Source of the DNA: Maridesulfovibrio frigidus DSM 17176
GTDB taxonomy: Bacteria; Desulfobacterota; Desulfovibrionia; Desulfovibrionales; Desulfovibrionaceae
DNA: 64,000 bases
Assembly (NCBI RefSeq): GCF_000711735.1
Contig: NZ_JONL01000003.1
Coordinates: 248,001 to 312,000, forward strand
Direction of reading: 5' to 3'
This document shows positions 8,261-17,202 of this stretch, piece by piece. The notes beneath the pieces were generated by a model. The model saw nothing but the letters and a program-made list of their open reading frames with translations. It had not been told where the DNA came from and made no database searches. Position 1 is the stretch's first letter. Each line of letters begins with the position of its first letter. The position numbers and the translations under genes were made by a program.

Positions 8261-10065
8261 TGGTTTTTGAAAATAAAATATTGCCATTCACTAAGATTAA
8301 CGAGTTAGGTGTGGTTCGCCTCAAATGCGAGAAAGACGGGTGTTCTTATGAGTATAACTTGGGGTTCATAGGCAATCCGCTTTGGAGAGAGGAATTTGCT
8401 CGCTCATTTATCTCTCTTTGTGCTCGCCGTAAGGTTCACATCTCACGAAGGAGTATTCTTTCTCATCTGAAAGTTTTTATGAGGTACTTGGAAGAGTGTC
8501 AGTATGATACATCTATTCCGTTACATGAAATATCACAACAAACAATTGAAACCTATGCCGTTTATCTTCATAGAAATTATCATAATTTGCACACCTGTAC
8601 TGCGCTTCTTGCGAGTTTACTTCAGTTGTTGAAGCGACTGAATGCATTGCATGACGATAATTATTTTTCGTTTCCGATCCCCAATAATTATTTCACAGGG
8701 ACTAGAGCATGTGTAGAACATGCAAAAGCATATAGTGAGACTCAACTTTCAAAAGTTTTTGAAGCGCTTAAAAACAGACTCTCTTCTAATTCTATATTGA
8801 GTTTTAAAGAAAAGTGGTTTGATTCTAATAGTTATGTTGTTGGAACATTTCGAAATAAAGATTTCCTTGATTGTTACTATGTTAATTATTTGGGTAAAAA
8901 AAAGGATCTAGATTTTATAGGTATATCTCGGAATTCTGCGAACAAAAAGTTTTATAAACAAATTCGAAAACGCTTTGGTACGGTTGACAACTATCGTAAG
9001 CTTCATCCAAAAGAATTTTTAGAAGAGAAATTTTTGGGAAAAAAAATGGTCTTTGTAAAAATTTCCTCAAAGGATATTTTCGAGATCCTTTTGTTGGCTG
9101 CTTTGACAACAGGGTTTAACCAGCAAGTTCTTTTTGACATGCGTAGAAGCAACTGGTTGACTAAACACCCTTTTCTTAAAGATGTTTGCTTGATTCAGGC
9201 CCCAAAGTTTCGTTCAAAAAAAATCTATTCATCAGCCTTTGCAGAAGACAACGTAGACTTGATTGATGTTTTAAAAAAATATCTTCGTGTTTCAGAGTTG
9301 CTAGTTGTTAGGGATAAGCAGTTAGATTTCTTTTGGGTTTATAATGGACATATCTCAAATGCGAGTTTTTTTGGTCGTACAATGTGCCAACGATCAAATG
9401 CAACTTTTGTGGCAGATAGCGGATTGAGCGATACGCTAAAAGCAAATGCTTTGTCGTTTAGAAGGTTACGCGCTACCTCAGCTGAGCAAATGCTTGTTCG
9501 GTTTAAGGGAGATTTTCTTAAGCTCCAACAATTCTTAAACCATTCATGTAGCAGAACAACATATACATATGTTGAAAATTCACTTGATAACATTCATCTT
9601 CAAGAATTGCTTTCGGCCAATGTCGAAAAAATGGTGTGTAGTTTTGTCAGTGATGATTCCAATACTGTAGAAGAAGAAATAGAAACGCATCTGCAGGTCG
9701 ATAAAAATACAACTAAAGATCTTCTTTCCGGAGCATTAGATACTCCATTTGCAAAATGCAAAAATCCGTATGCAGGAGTTTGTCATGGGCAGGAAAAAGG
9801 AGAGCTTTGCAGTAACTATGATTTGTTGCGATGTTTGATTTGTAGCAATATCGTAGTTTTTCCTACTGATCTCTATAAGTTATTTTCTTACTCTTATTTT
9901 AAAAGAACTCAACTTGAGTCCGGTGAAATTACACCTGAGATTTTTGGTTTCTATGAACCACTACTCTCCTTTATCGAAGAAGAATTAGTTGTGCGTTTTA
10001 ATGCTTCAGATGTTGAAAAGATGAAGAAAAAGGCAAAGGAAGATCCTTATTATGTACATTCATAA
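8260..10065 (+). CDS. Tyrosine-recombinase-fold protein without full catalytic residues (Tfp-like)
   Basis: A 601-residue protein; its GTG start overlaps the final base of the intA stop codon. The fold of a tyrosine recombinase is recognisable in FLNHSCSRTTYTYVEN, with histidine and tyrosine in place. The first catalytic Arg is missing (TGFNQQVLF instead of TGLRxxEL) and the HxxR histidine is replaced (SFRRLRATSA). Loss of these residues is what defines Tfp proteins of SE elements, which help recombination but do not themselves cut DNA. The C-terminus has a cysteine-rich stretch (CKNPYAGVCHG, then CSNYDLLRCLIC) that may bind zinc. Length also fits Tn554 TnpB, but that protein is catalytically complete. 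Confidence 0.75.
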   Translation: MVFENKILPFTKINELGVVRLKCEKDGCSYEYNLGFIGNPLWREEFARSFISLCARRKVHISRRSILSHLKVFMRYLEECQYDTSIPLHEISQQTIETYAVYLHRNYHNLHTCTALLASLLQLLKRLNALHDDNYFSFPIPNNYFTGTRACVEHAKAYSETQLSKVFEALKNRLSSNSILSFKEKWFDSNSYVVGTFRNKDFLDCYYVNYLGKKKDLDFIGISRNSANKKFYKQIRKRFGTVDNYRKLHPKEFLEEKFLGKKMVFVKISSKDIFEILLLAALTTGFNQQVLFDMRRSNWLTKHPFLKDVCLIQAPKFRSKKIYSSAFAEDNVDLIDVLKKYLRVSELLVVRDKQLDFFWVYNGHISNASFFGRTMCQRSNATFVADSGLSDTLKANALSFRRLRATSAEQMLVRFKGDFLKLQQFLNHSCSRTTYTYVENSLDNIHLQELLSANVEKMVCSFVSDDSNTVEEEIETHLQVDKNTTKDLLSGALDTPFAKCKNPYAGVCHGQEKGELCSNYDLLRCLICSNIVVFPTDLYKLFSYSYFKRTQLESGEITPEIFGFYEPLLSFIEEELVVRFNASDVEKMKKKAKEDPYYVHS

Positions 10066-11827
10066 TCACATAGTTAAACAGATAGATACCGAAGAAGATT
10101 TAGCTTGCCTATTTCTAGACTTAGGCGGTCAAAAGGTAACTGATCACTCTTTCTTTAATGATGACCGTTGGATTTTTGATGATAAAGTGCAAGACAGGAA
10201 TACATTAAATTTTCATAAAATAAAAAATATACATATGAGAAGAGCTGTGAAAGAAGCTGTGTTTTGTGAAATGCTGTTTCCTGCTTCTTCAAAAAATAAA
10301 AAACCATCCACATTAAGTATATTGTGCGTGAATATCCGGGTTTTTGTGGCTTATTTGTGCTCAGAATCTATTTATAGATTTGAAGATGTTACAAAGTATG
10401 ATTTCGATAAATATGTTAAAAATCGTGTTCGATATTGTAATGAAAACGGGCTGTATCGTGATGGATTGTCCAGCAGGCTGTTTGGCATTGAGCTTCTGTA
10501 TTTTCATGGGGCAAGAATAACTGATTCCTTACAGTTTGACCCTTTTAGTGGATGTGGGGTTTGGGAATATTGTGCGCAACTTCTTCCTAAACGAAAAAAC
10601 AAAAAGGCAACGGCTGAACTTCCTGCTCAAGTGGCAAAGGGGATTTTTGATCAGTGTATTTATTATTTAGATCAATCTTTCCAAATCTTAACGCACTCTG
10701 AGAACTATTTGTCATTCTTCCTAGATGAGCTCCATAAGTACCAAAAGGGCGAAATTAAAGCTTTAAGGAGAGAGAGTGCTGTCCGTCACTATAAACGATG
10801 GATTGAAGTTGAAAAAATCTCAGTTCCTAAATATAAACCACAGCGCCAACTAGGGCTATTGCATCTGTCTTGTTTGATTCTTATCCAGCTTTTTACAGGT
10901 ATGCGTCGATCAGAATTACTTGCTCTTCCTAGAGGAGGTTTGGCGAAGGTTGAAAACAATACAAAATTACCACTTTATTCGATTGAAGGATTTCTTTTTA
11001 AGACCAACTACACTCCCAAACCAGTTAAGTGGTATTGTCCTGAAATTGTCGCAAAAGCCTATAGAGTTGTTGAGAAAATTGCCGAATTGTTATGCCCAGA
11101 ATCAGAGCGACTTGTCGTGATCTCAAAAGATTTGCGGATTTTTTCAAAAATGATGGGGAACGATAGAATATGTGCGTCTTCTTATAATAACGGGCTTAAA
11201 TATTTTGTAAAAAAACACAGGATCATTGATGAAAGTGGAGAGTTGTGGCCGATAAAATCTCATCAATTTAGGAAGACGTATGCTCGTATTATGACTGATT
11301 ATGGATGTGATATCGGCCTCTTGCGACTCCAGCTAAAACACAAAACCATCGATATGACCGCTGAATATGGCGACCCTGATCTAATGCGATTGGTAAATGA
11401 AGTGAAGTCTGGTCTTCAAACTACAAATATTGAACTTCTTCTTAATAACCCCCAAGCTGTTGCAGGGCATGGACGGATAAAAATTGATGAGTGGGCAAAG
11501 ACGTTCAATGGGCTGAGTTCCGAAAGGAAGAAAAAAGATTTCATTAGAGGATTAGCTGCCACTCTTACTATTCAAAGTAATGGAATAGGTGTCTGTGTAA
11601 CTGATCCCTCGCGCGAAACAAAATGCAACGGTGCAGCTTTTGGATCATGTGATCCTACTTGCCAACATCTTGTTGTTCCTATGCACACTCATAAGCGGAT
11701 TTATGATGACGCTATCAGCCAGATAAAATATCTACTTAATCATAGAGTTCAGAACGAGCTTCAGAGAGTTCAGCTGCAAGCGGATTTAAAACACTATGAA
11801 GATGTTGCTAAGGAGTGGGGTAAATGA
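10052..11827 (+). CDS. Tyrosine recombinase IntB-like
   Basis: A 591-residue recombinase that overlaps the preceding gene by 14 bases. Catalytic residues are present: Arg in LFTGMRRSELLAL, the H-Q-F-R box in IKSHQFRKTYARIM, His in LQLKHKTIDM and a candidate nucleophile Tyr in TAEYGDPD. The long N-terminal region is not recognised beyond a core-binding domain. Near the C-terminus CVTDPSRETKCNGAAFG followed by CDPTCQH is a cysteine cluster that could hold zinc. Together with IntA it probably handles the two island ends in an ordered reaction. Confidence 0.8.
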   Translation: MYIHNHIVKQIDTEEDLACLFLDLGGQKVTDHSFFNDDRWIFDDKVQDRNTLNFHKIKNIHMRRAVKEAVFCEMLFPASSKNKKPSTLSILCVNIRVFVAYLCSESIYRFEDVTKYDFDKYVKNRVRYCNENGLYRDGLSSRLFGIELLYFHGARITDSLQFDPFSGCGVWEYCAQLLPKRKNKKATAELPAQVAKGIFDQCIYYLDQSFQILTHSENYLSFFLDELHKYQKGEIKALRRESAVRHYKRWIEVEKISVPKYKPQRQLGLLHLSCLILIQLFTGMRRSELLALPRGGLAKVENNTKLPLYSIEGFLFKTNYTPKPVKWYCPEIVAKAYRVVEKIAELLCPESERLVVISKDLRIFSKMMGNDRICASSYNNGLKYFVKKHRIIDESGELWPIKSHQFRKTYARIMTDYGCDIGLLRLQLKHKTIDMTAEYGDPDLMRLVNEVKSGLQTTNIELLLNNPQAVAGHGRIKIDEWAKTFNGLSSERKKKDFIRGLAATLTIQSNGIGVCVTDPSRETKCNGAAFGSCDPTCQHLVVPMHTHKRIYDDAISQIKYLLNHRVQNELQRVQLQADLKHYEDVAKEWGK

Positions 11828-12312
11828 ATTACGACCATCTGAAAGCAAATGCCGACAAGAGCAAGCAACGGGTTTATAACAAATTGAGTGAAGCCCACGT
11901 TAAGTTTATTAATGCCCCCGAAACAAAGGGTAATAAACTCTCGTATAATAAGCTGAGTAAGCTTGCTGGTGTTGATCGTTCATGGGCGAAAAAAGAATAC
12001 TATGCCCTAATTAAGTGTGAAGTTGACGCATATAATGAATATGTCACTAGGCCGAAGGTAGTTAAAACAGCCAAGGATGTGCAGACCAACAAGTTTGAAC
12101 GACTTAATAATGAAATTGAGGTCTTGAAGGCAGACAACATTAAGTTACTTCAGCTAAACGCTCTATACAAAATTGAAGCCGATTATTTTCAACAAGAAAC
12201 CGAAAGTAAGACTGCAAAGATCAAGAAGCTACAAGAACGGATTGCCAACCTTACAAAACAACTCAATGCTAGAACGCGAAATCCGATAGAATTGGATGAT
12301 TTTCGAAAGTGA
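11824..12312 (+). CDS. Small coiled-coil recombination auxiliary protein (Srap/TnpC-like)
   Basis: A 162-residue protein; its start overlaps the intB stop (ATGA). The N-terminal part has a likely helix-turn-helix (LSYNKLSKLAGVDRSWAKKEYY). The rest is a long coiled coil (residues about 85-155, rich in Lys, Glu, Leu and Asn). Position as fourth gene after three recombinase-fold genes, size and architecture match the Srap auxiliary factor of SE elements and resemble TnpC of Tn554. It is probably a DNA-binding directionality or stability factor. Assignment rests on context and architecture more than on sequence identity. Confidence 0.65.
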   Translation: MNYDHLKANADKSKQRVYNKLSEAHVKFINAPETKGNKLSYNKLSKLAGVDRSWAKKEYYALIKCEVDAYNEYVTRPKVVKTAKDVQTNKFERLNNEIEVLKADNIKLLQLNALYKIEADYFQQETESKTAKIKKLQERIANLTKQLNARTRNPIELDDFRK

Positions 12313-12367
12313 GCTGGTCATGTGTGATTCATAGACATCGTTTCAATTTGTCCGTATTTATTTGCTT

Positions 12368-12475
12368 ATGGAAAAAGAAGTCCGACAACGTTTGCAGTGG
12401 GTAGAACTTTATGAAAAATCAGGCGATGCCGGATTTGTGTGTAGCGATTATTACAACAACTCATTTGAAAAATGA
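12368..12475 (+). pseudogene. Transposase N-terminal fragment (IS481-like)
   Basis: A 35-codon frame from ATG 12368 reads EVRQRLQWVELYEKSGDAGF then VCSDYY and ends at TGA. The pattern RxxWVxLYxxTGDAGxVC is the helix-turn-helix start of IS481-family transposases. Nothing downstream continues the gene, so it is a remnant. Confidence 0.5.
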
Positions 12476-12518
12476 TAGCTATGTTTTTTCAGTCATCCTT
12501 AACCAGTAGGAGTATAAA

Positions 12519-12638
12519 GTGAGCAAAACAATTCATGAATTCGAAACGCTGATTCCAATGGAGCTTGATGTTAGACAAATCTTTAATGATTCGTATTGCG
12601 CCGTAAATAACTTTATTACTCTCCCACACTTATTGTGA
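12519..12638 (+). CDS. Possible small protein, 39 codons, unknown
   Basis: GTG 12519 is preceded by TAGGAG (12507-12512). The predicted peptide begins SKTIHEFETLIPMELDVRQI. I do not recognise it. It may be the surviving start of a longer gene, since it lies next to a transposase fragment. Confidence 0.25.
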   Translation: MSKTIHEFETLIPMELDVRQIFNDSYCAVNNFITLPHLL

Positions 12639-13027
12639 TGAATCGTTTTTTATTAATCCTAATTTAGGAGTATTTTCGATAAATGACTGTATTATTTTTC
12701 TTTTTGCAGGTGGCATGTCAGATCAAGTCGAAACTAATACACATAAAGTTTTAATAAGTATCTAGCAAACTCATGACCGCATCCTGTGTTCTCAACATGA
12801 TTCATAATTTCGCAAAGAATAAAAACACACTCTGATGTAAACCCATTTTATGGGATCGATGCAATGTGAGTTCCAACACTTTTGTTTGTAATATAAGTTG
12901 TACAGAATTACGAATGAGTACCTTCTATGCTATTTTACATTTATACCAGATTTGCATAGTGGGTGGCAGGTACGCTACTTTTTTAGTGAGGAACTTTTTT
13001 TAAACCATCCACACGGGTACTTTCAAT
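12639..13027. other. Intergenic stretch without a recognised gene
   Basis: AT-rich sequence with no supported coding frame. It presumably holds the promoter of the glycosyltransferase at 13028. A GGCAGGTACGCTAC string at about 12966-12979 faintly recalls the ops/JUMPstart element but does not match it. Confidence 0.4.
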
Positions 13028-14152
13028 ATGAAAATTCTTGTCAATGCATTACCGCTTATCAATTTACGCACAGGAATAGGCCGATATGTTGAGAATTTGT
13101 ACAAAATTCTTTCCCGTACTCCTGGGGTGCATGTGGCCTATTATGATGGCAAGAGATTACTGGACCGTCTCCCCGAGGCTTCACTCAATGTTGAGCGATG
13201 GTCACTTTTAACAAAACTTTTTTGGATGCTTCCTTCGCCTGTTGCTCTGATAGTGCGGATTGCTATTCAGTGGTGGAGGGAACGTAAGTTTCAGAAGCTT
13301 TGTTCAGGTTTTGATATATACCATGAGACTTCTTTTTTCCCTTTTAAGGCTCCAAAAGAAGTTAAGACGGTTCTAACAGTTCATGACCTTAGTCTAATCC
13401 GTCATCCTCAATGGCATCCAGCGGAGCGTGTTCAGTTTTTTCTTAAGTATTTTGTTAAGAGACTTCCATGGGTAGATGGATTTTTGTCAGTATCCGATTT
13501 TACCAAGAGCGAGATGAATCTTCTACTCAACATTTCAGAAAAAGAGACTCAAACTACTCCTCTAGGAATTGATTGTGAACTTTTTTTTGAACCAGAAGCT
13601 CGTGTTGTGATGGATGTTCGTGAAAAATATAGTCTTCCTGAGAAATATTTTCTTTGCGTCGGGAGTGGTGATCCTCGTAAAAATGTTGATGTTGTTCTTG
13701 CCGCATTGCGTTCTCAGAAAGTGAACGGTTCTTTGGTGCATGTAGGATGGAACGGTTGGGAAAAAGACAGAACGTTGGAAGCTGGAGAGATTCGATTAGG
13801 ATATGTTTCTGACGAGGATTTGCCTGCGCTATATGCAGGGGCAATAGCTTTTGTTTATCCTAGTTTTTACGAGGGATTCGGCTTGCCTCTTTTGGAAGCA
13901 ATGGCTTGTGGGTGTCCCGTTGTTACTACGAGGCTTGCGAGCCTACCCGAAGTGGCTGGGGACGCTGCTTTGTATCTTGAGGATCCCTCTGATGCAGAGA
14001 ACCTTGCTCTCATACTAAACAGGTTAGACAAAGACCCTTTGCTGCGTGAAAATCTTAAAATTAAGGGTCTTGAGCGTGTAAAAGATTTCTCATGGGAGCG
14101 CACTGCTGCAGCAACTCTTGCTATGTTTGAGCAGCAACTGTCAAAGAAATAG
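13028..14152 (+). CDS. Glycosyltransferase, family 4 (GT-B fold)
   Basis: A 374-residue cytoplasmic glycosyltransferase. The N-terminal domain begins MKILVNALPLINLRTGIGRYV, with the glycine-rich acceptor loop. The C-terminal domain has CVGSGDPRKNVDVVLAAL and the EX7E motif in YEGFGLPLLEAMACGCPVV (about residues 281-298), which holds the nucleotide sugar. This is the usual form of mannosyl- and rhamnosyl-type transferases in O-antigen or capsule loci. It is transcribed toward the minus-strand glycan genes, and the two end within about 30 bases of each other. Donor and acceptor cannot be read from the sequence. Confidence 0.88.
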   Translation: MKILVNALPLINLRTGIGRYVENLYKILSRTPGVHVAYYDGKRLLDRLPEASLNVERWSLLTKLFWMLPSPVALIVRIAIQWWRERKFQKLCSGFDIYHETSFFPFKAPKEVKTVLTVHDLSLIRHPQWHPAERVQFFLKYFVKRLPWVDGFLSVSDFTKSEMNLLLNISEKETQTTPLGIDCELFFEPEARVVMDVREKYSLPEKYFLCVGSGDPRKNVDVVLAALRSQKVNGSLVHVGWNGWEKDRTLEAGEIRLGYVSDEDLPALYAGAIAFVYPSFYEGFGLPLLEAMACGCPVVTTRLASLPEVAGDAALYLEDPSDAENLALILNRLDKDPLLRENLKIKGLERVKDFSWERTAAATLAMFEQQLSKK

Positions 14153-14178
14153 TGTTGTGTTCAGAGCCCACATTGGTT

Positions 14179-14988
14179 TTAAGGAGTCGCATGCCAACAA
14201 GCTTGTGAATGGTTGTCGCCGTTTTGATGCTTAAGAATAAAATCACCAGTCTCAACTACGGAAGAAAAACCAACAGCTTTAAGCATCTCTGGTATGAGAC
14301 ATTTAGCTGGTACCCACCAGTCAAACGGCCGAGGGGTCTGAATTAATTGTAAACATGGCTTTGTTTCGCCTGGTAAATATGATGAAATTATTACCGCTTT
14401 TTTTTTAGTCAAAGACCTTAGATTTGTAAGAGCTCTAACTGGATCCATTATATGCGTCATAAGTGATCCAAAAATGACTATGTCAAACTGACCTATTTGT
14501 TCCGGTAGGGTGTCAGAAATATTAAGTGGCATAAGCTCCACAGAACTATTTAGTAGAGCCCTTGCCGAATTATAATCACTGCGATTTGCTTCCGGAATAC
14601 TTGTTCCACTATAGGTTTTATTTCTACGTGAATCCCAGTGAGAAAGCCCGGCAAGTTCCGTTGCTACCACTCGAGAAGCCCCTCTTTTTTCACATTCAAA
14701 AGCAAAAAAGCCTGATCCTGTTCCTATATCTAAGACTGTTTGCCCGCTTAGGTCGTCTGGTATTCCGAAGTTTTTCCATAATGGATATAGATCGTATTGG
14801 CCCTGCCAAATAAGTTCTCCGTGTTGACCTCTTAATGTATGATAGTGCCAAGGCGTATCAGAGGGTTCAAGAGTCTCGGACCAGCCGTTTCCAGTGCTAT
14901 GAATAATATCTCTGGGCAATGTCGTGTTTTCCACTTTATTGCGGGGCAGTTTTTTAGATACCAATGATTTTATAAATTTTGTAATCAT
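14179..14988 (-). CDS. SAM-dependent methyltransferase (class I, CmoB/DUF1698-like)
   Basis: A 269-residue protein. VLDIGTGSGFFAFECEKRGA (about residues 95-114) is the SAM-binding motif I, followed by acidic VVATE. The preceding PWHYHTLRGQHGELIWQGQYDLYPLW matches the family related to tRNA mo5U methyltransferases, often found in glycan clusters. FDIVIFGSLMTHIMDPVRALTNL is motif IV/V. It lies last in the minus-strand cluster behind the Wzt gene. There it probably methylates a sugar, perhaps as a chain-end cap read by the Wzt carbohydrate-binding domain; that link is inference. Confidence 0.8.
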   Translation of the reverse strand: MITKFIKSLVSKKLPRNKVENTTLPRDIIHSTGNGWSETLEPSDTPWHYHTLRGQHGELIWQGQYDLYPLWKNFGIPDDLSGQTVLDIGTGSGFFAFECEKRGASRVVATELAGLSHWDSRRNKTYSGTSIPEANRSDYNSARALLNSSVELMPLNISDTLPEQIGQFDIVIFGSLMTHIMDPVRALTNLRSLTKKKAVIISSYLPGETKPCLQLIQTPRPFDWWVPAKCLIPEMLKAVGFSSVVETGDFILKHQNGDNHSQACWHATP

Positions 14989-15032
14989 ATTTTTTAATTT
15001 TCCACTTATTGGTATAAAATATTTAGTCTGCG

Positions 15033-16361
15033 CTAGTGGGATCTTTTAGCAGAGTTTATTTCGAGGTTCGTAGAAGAGTTAATAGTTATTTTACCTTGCA
15101 AGTTGCATAGACCTGCATACGGATATGGTCCATCTGCGAGGTAAAGATGCACTGCATCAACAAATCTATCAACATATTCCACAGTGCCATTTTCTGTCCA
15201 TTCAGCTATAACTATGGTTAGCATATAGCTACCTCTATTTAAGTGTAGAACTTGCTCGAATGTTAGGGATAAAGTTTTTCCAGGAGTGCATTCTTCCATA
15301 GGGATATTTGCAAAAGTCGTGTTGTTTCCAAAGACTTGAAACCCATTTAAAGTATTAATCCTGATTCCAATAACGGGGGTTTCAATTGCTTCGCTTATAT
15401 TGCAGGAGATGCTTACGTTTAGCGGCTTTGAAGAATTAACTGTTACTTCGGAACAATTTTGCATTCCGTTCACACTATAGTTTGCGATGTGGGCTTTACC
15501 GTTGCCATAGCGCTGAGGTAAAGGCTCATCGATAGGACTCTCAAGTGGGTCGATAGAAGTCGTTGATGGCGATTTATGTGGTGTTTGTTCTAGTTTGGCT
15601 GGTTCTTCTCTACGGGTACTAATTGTGCCGGCATGTTTTTGATAAGCTTCAATCACTTCTCTGGGTGCTCCTTCGCAAAGCACTCGTCCTTGATCAAGAA
15701 AGATAGCCCGATCGCAAAGTGATTGGATAGAATCAAGTTGATGGCTAACGACCAGAATCGTAACCCCGCGTGCACGTAATTCTTCAAATTTTCGGAAACA
15801 TTTTGACTGAAAAAAAACGTCACCCACAGATAATGCTTCATCAATAATAAGAATTTCTGGGTCCACTTGCACTGCTACGGAAAAGGCTAAGCGGACCATC
15901 ATGCCAGAGGAATAGTTTTTCACTGGCTGGTTGATGAAGTCTCCTATATCTGCAAATTTGAGAATTTGCTCGTAACGCTCATCTATTTCTTGTCGGGATA
16001 GACCAAGTATTGCTCCCTGAAGATATACGTTGTCGTGGCCGGATTCCATTGGATTGAAACCTGACCCTAGTTCTAGAAGGGCAGATATTCGCCCATGGAT
16101 ATGTACTTGTCCTTGTGTCGGTTGCAAAAGTCCGCAGACAATTTGCAGCAGAGTTGATTTGCCACTACCGTTAACGCCTATAACTCCCAAAGTTTCGCCT
16201 TTTCTAACATCAAGTGAGATATTATGGAGTGCCCAAAACTCACGGTGATGATGGTTGGAGAATAAAGGCAAAGCATCTTTAAGTCGGTCTAGTTGCTTGT
16301 CATAAAGACGATACATTTTGGAAATTTCACGTAGTGAAATGGTAAATTCATTTTTTTGCAT
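15033..16361 (-). CDS. wzt: Polysaccharide ABC exporter ATPase (Wzt-like) with C-terminal glycan-binding domain
   Basis: A 442-residue protein. Residues 1-240 form the ABC domain: Walker A GVNGSGKST (about 61-69), signature YSSGMMVRLAFS, Walker B ILIIDEALSVGD and switch His in VSHQLDS. The wide spacing and the ALHNISLDVRKGETLGVIG start are typical of O-antigen and teichoic acid exporters. Residues about 280-430 are beta-rich (VNSSKPLNVSISCNISEAI, GSYMLTIVIAEW), as in the Wzt C-terminal domain that recognises the modified end of the O-polysaccharide. The permease gene lies 19 bases upstream. It should power glycan export across the inner membrane. Confidence 0.9.
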   Translation of the reverse strand: MQKNEFTISLREISKMYRLYDKQLDRLKDALPLFSNHHHREFWALHNISLDVRKGETLGVIGVNGSGKSTLLQIVCGLLQPTQGQVHIHGRISALLELGSGFNPMESGHDNVYLQGAILGLSRQEIDERYEQILKFADIGDFINQPVKNYSSGMMVRLAFSVAVQVDPEILIIDEALSVGDVFFQSKCFRKFEELRARGVTILVVSHQLDSIQSLCDRAIFLDQGRVLCEGAPREVIEAYQKHAGTISTRREEPAKLEQTPHKSPSTTSIDPLESPIDEPLPQRYGNGKAHIANYSVNGMQNCSEVTVNSSKPLNVSISCNISEAIETPVIGIRINTLNGFQVFGNNTTFANIPMEECTPGKTLSLTFEQVLHLNRGSYMLTIVIAEWTENGTVEYVDRFVDAVHLYLADGPYPYAGLCNLQGKITINSSTNLEINSAKRSH

Positions 16362-16380
16362 TGCTTAATTCCTACCCAGA

Positions 16381-17196
16381 CTACAGAACATCACAAAACT
16401 CTGGTGATAGTGACCTGAAAAGAGAGTCGGCAAACATAAAAAATATTCCAATACCCAATGTAATAACAATAACAGTGAATAGGTCAGGTGTAACTCCCAA
16501 AAGGATTACTTGCCTGTAAAATGCGATAAGATGATGCATTGGGTTGATCAAAACTAAAAATTGAAGACTTTCTGGGACCAGTTCTGCAGGGTAGACAATG
16601 GGCGTTGCAAAAAAAAGCAGTTGCAACACGACGCTTAGTGCATGGTCAGTATCACGGATGAACACATTGAGAGCCGCTAAAATGTAAGCCCATGAGAGTG
16701 TAAAGAGAGTCAACAGTATGGTTACAAATGGTAAAAGTAAAAGGGTCCAGTGCGGGGGAATGCGGAAAAAAAGCATTAAGACTAATAAAATAATTATAGA
16801 AATACCATGACCTGCTAGGCCTGACAAAACACATGAGAACGGAAGAGCCCGTTTATCAAAGAGGGTCTTTTTAACCATATTTGTGTTCCGTGTGATTACA
16901 TTTACAGAAGAACTTAATGACTCCGCAAACATAGTCCATGGAAGCAATCCCGTTATAAGCCACACAGGGAAGGGAATGTGCTGGTACTCCCCTTGAGTTG
17001 TAGCTCTCATTATAACAGAGAATACAAATGTATAAACAAGAGCTTGCAAAAGAGGCTGGAGGATCGCCCAGATTAGCCCGCCGTAAGTCCCCGCAAATTT
17101 TCCGGCTAGCTCTCGCTTAACGAGGGATCTGATAAGATTGTGATGTTCTTTAATAAAAAGAAAAGGTGACATTCTTATTTTTTGAGAAGTCTCCAT
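16381..17196 (-). CDS. wzm: Polysaccharide ABC exporter permease (Wzm-like)
   Basis: A 271-residue ABC-2 permease with six membrane spans (for example YGGLIWAILQPLLQALVYTF, ISIIILLVLMLFF, LLLPFVTILLTLF). The N-terminal amphipathic region with IRSLVKRELAGKFAGTYGG is typical of O-antigen/capsule exporters. The late segment PIVYPAELVPESLQFLVLIN then PMHHLIAFYRQVIL is the family hallmark. It pairs with the ATPase gene directly downstream, forming a complete Wzm-Wzt exporter. It moves lipid-linked polysaccharide from cytoplasm to periplasm. Confidence 0.92.
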   Translation of the reverse strand: METSQKIRMSPFLFIKEHHNLIRSLVKRELAGKFAGTYGGLIWAILQPLLQALVYTFVFSVIMRATTQGEYQHIPFPVWLITGLLPWTMFAESLSSSVNVITRNTNMVKKTLFDKRALPFSCVLSGLAGHGISIIILLVLMLFFRIPPHWTLLLLPFVTILLTLFTLSWAYILAALNVFIRDTDHALSVVLQLLFFATPIVYPAELVPESLQFLVLINPMHHLIAFYRQVILLGVTPDLFTVIVITLGIGIFFMFADSLFRSLSPEFCDVL

Positions 17197-17202
17197 GCTG
17201 TC

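Noticed and set aside
7184-12312. Phage integrase module of a prophage
   Set aside because: Four overlapping recombinase-type genes without any phage structural, lysis or replication genes point to an integrative element, not a prophage.
12960-12985. Possible ops/JUMPstart element upstream of the first glycosyltransferase
   Set aside because: GGCAGGTACGCTAC resembles but does not contain the ops core GGCGGTAGC, and the spacing to other JUMPstart words is wrong.
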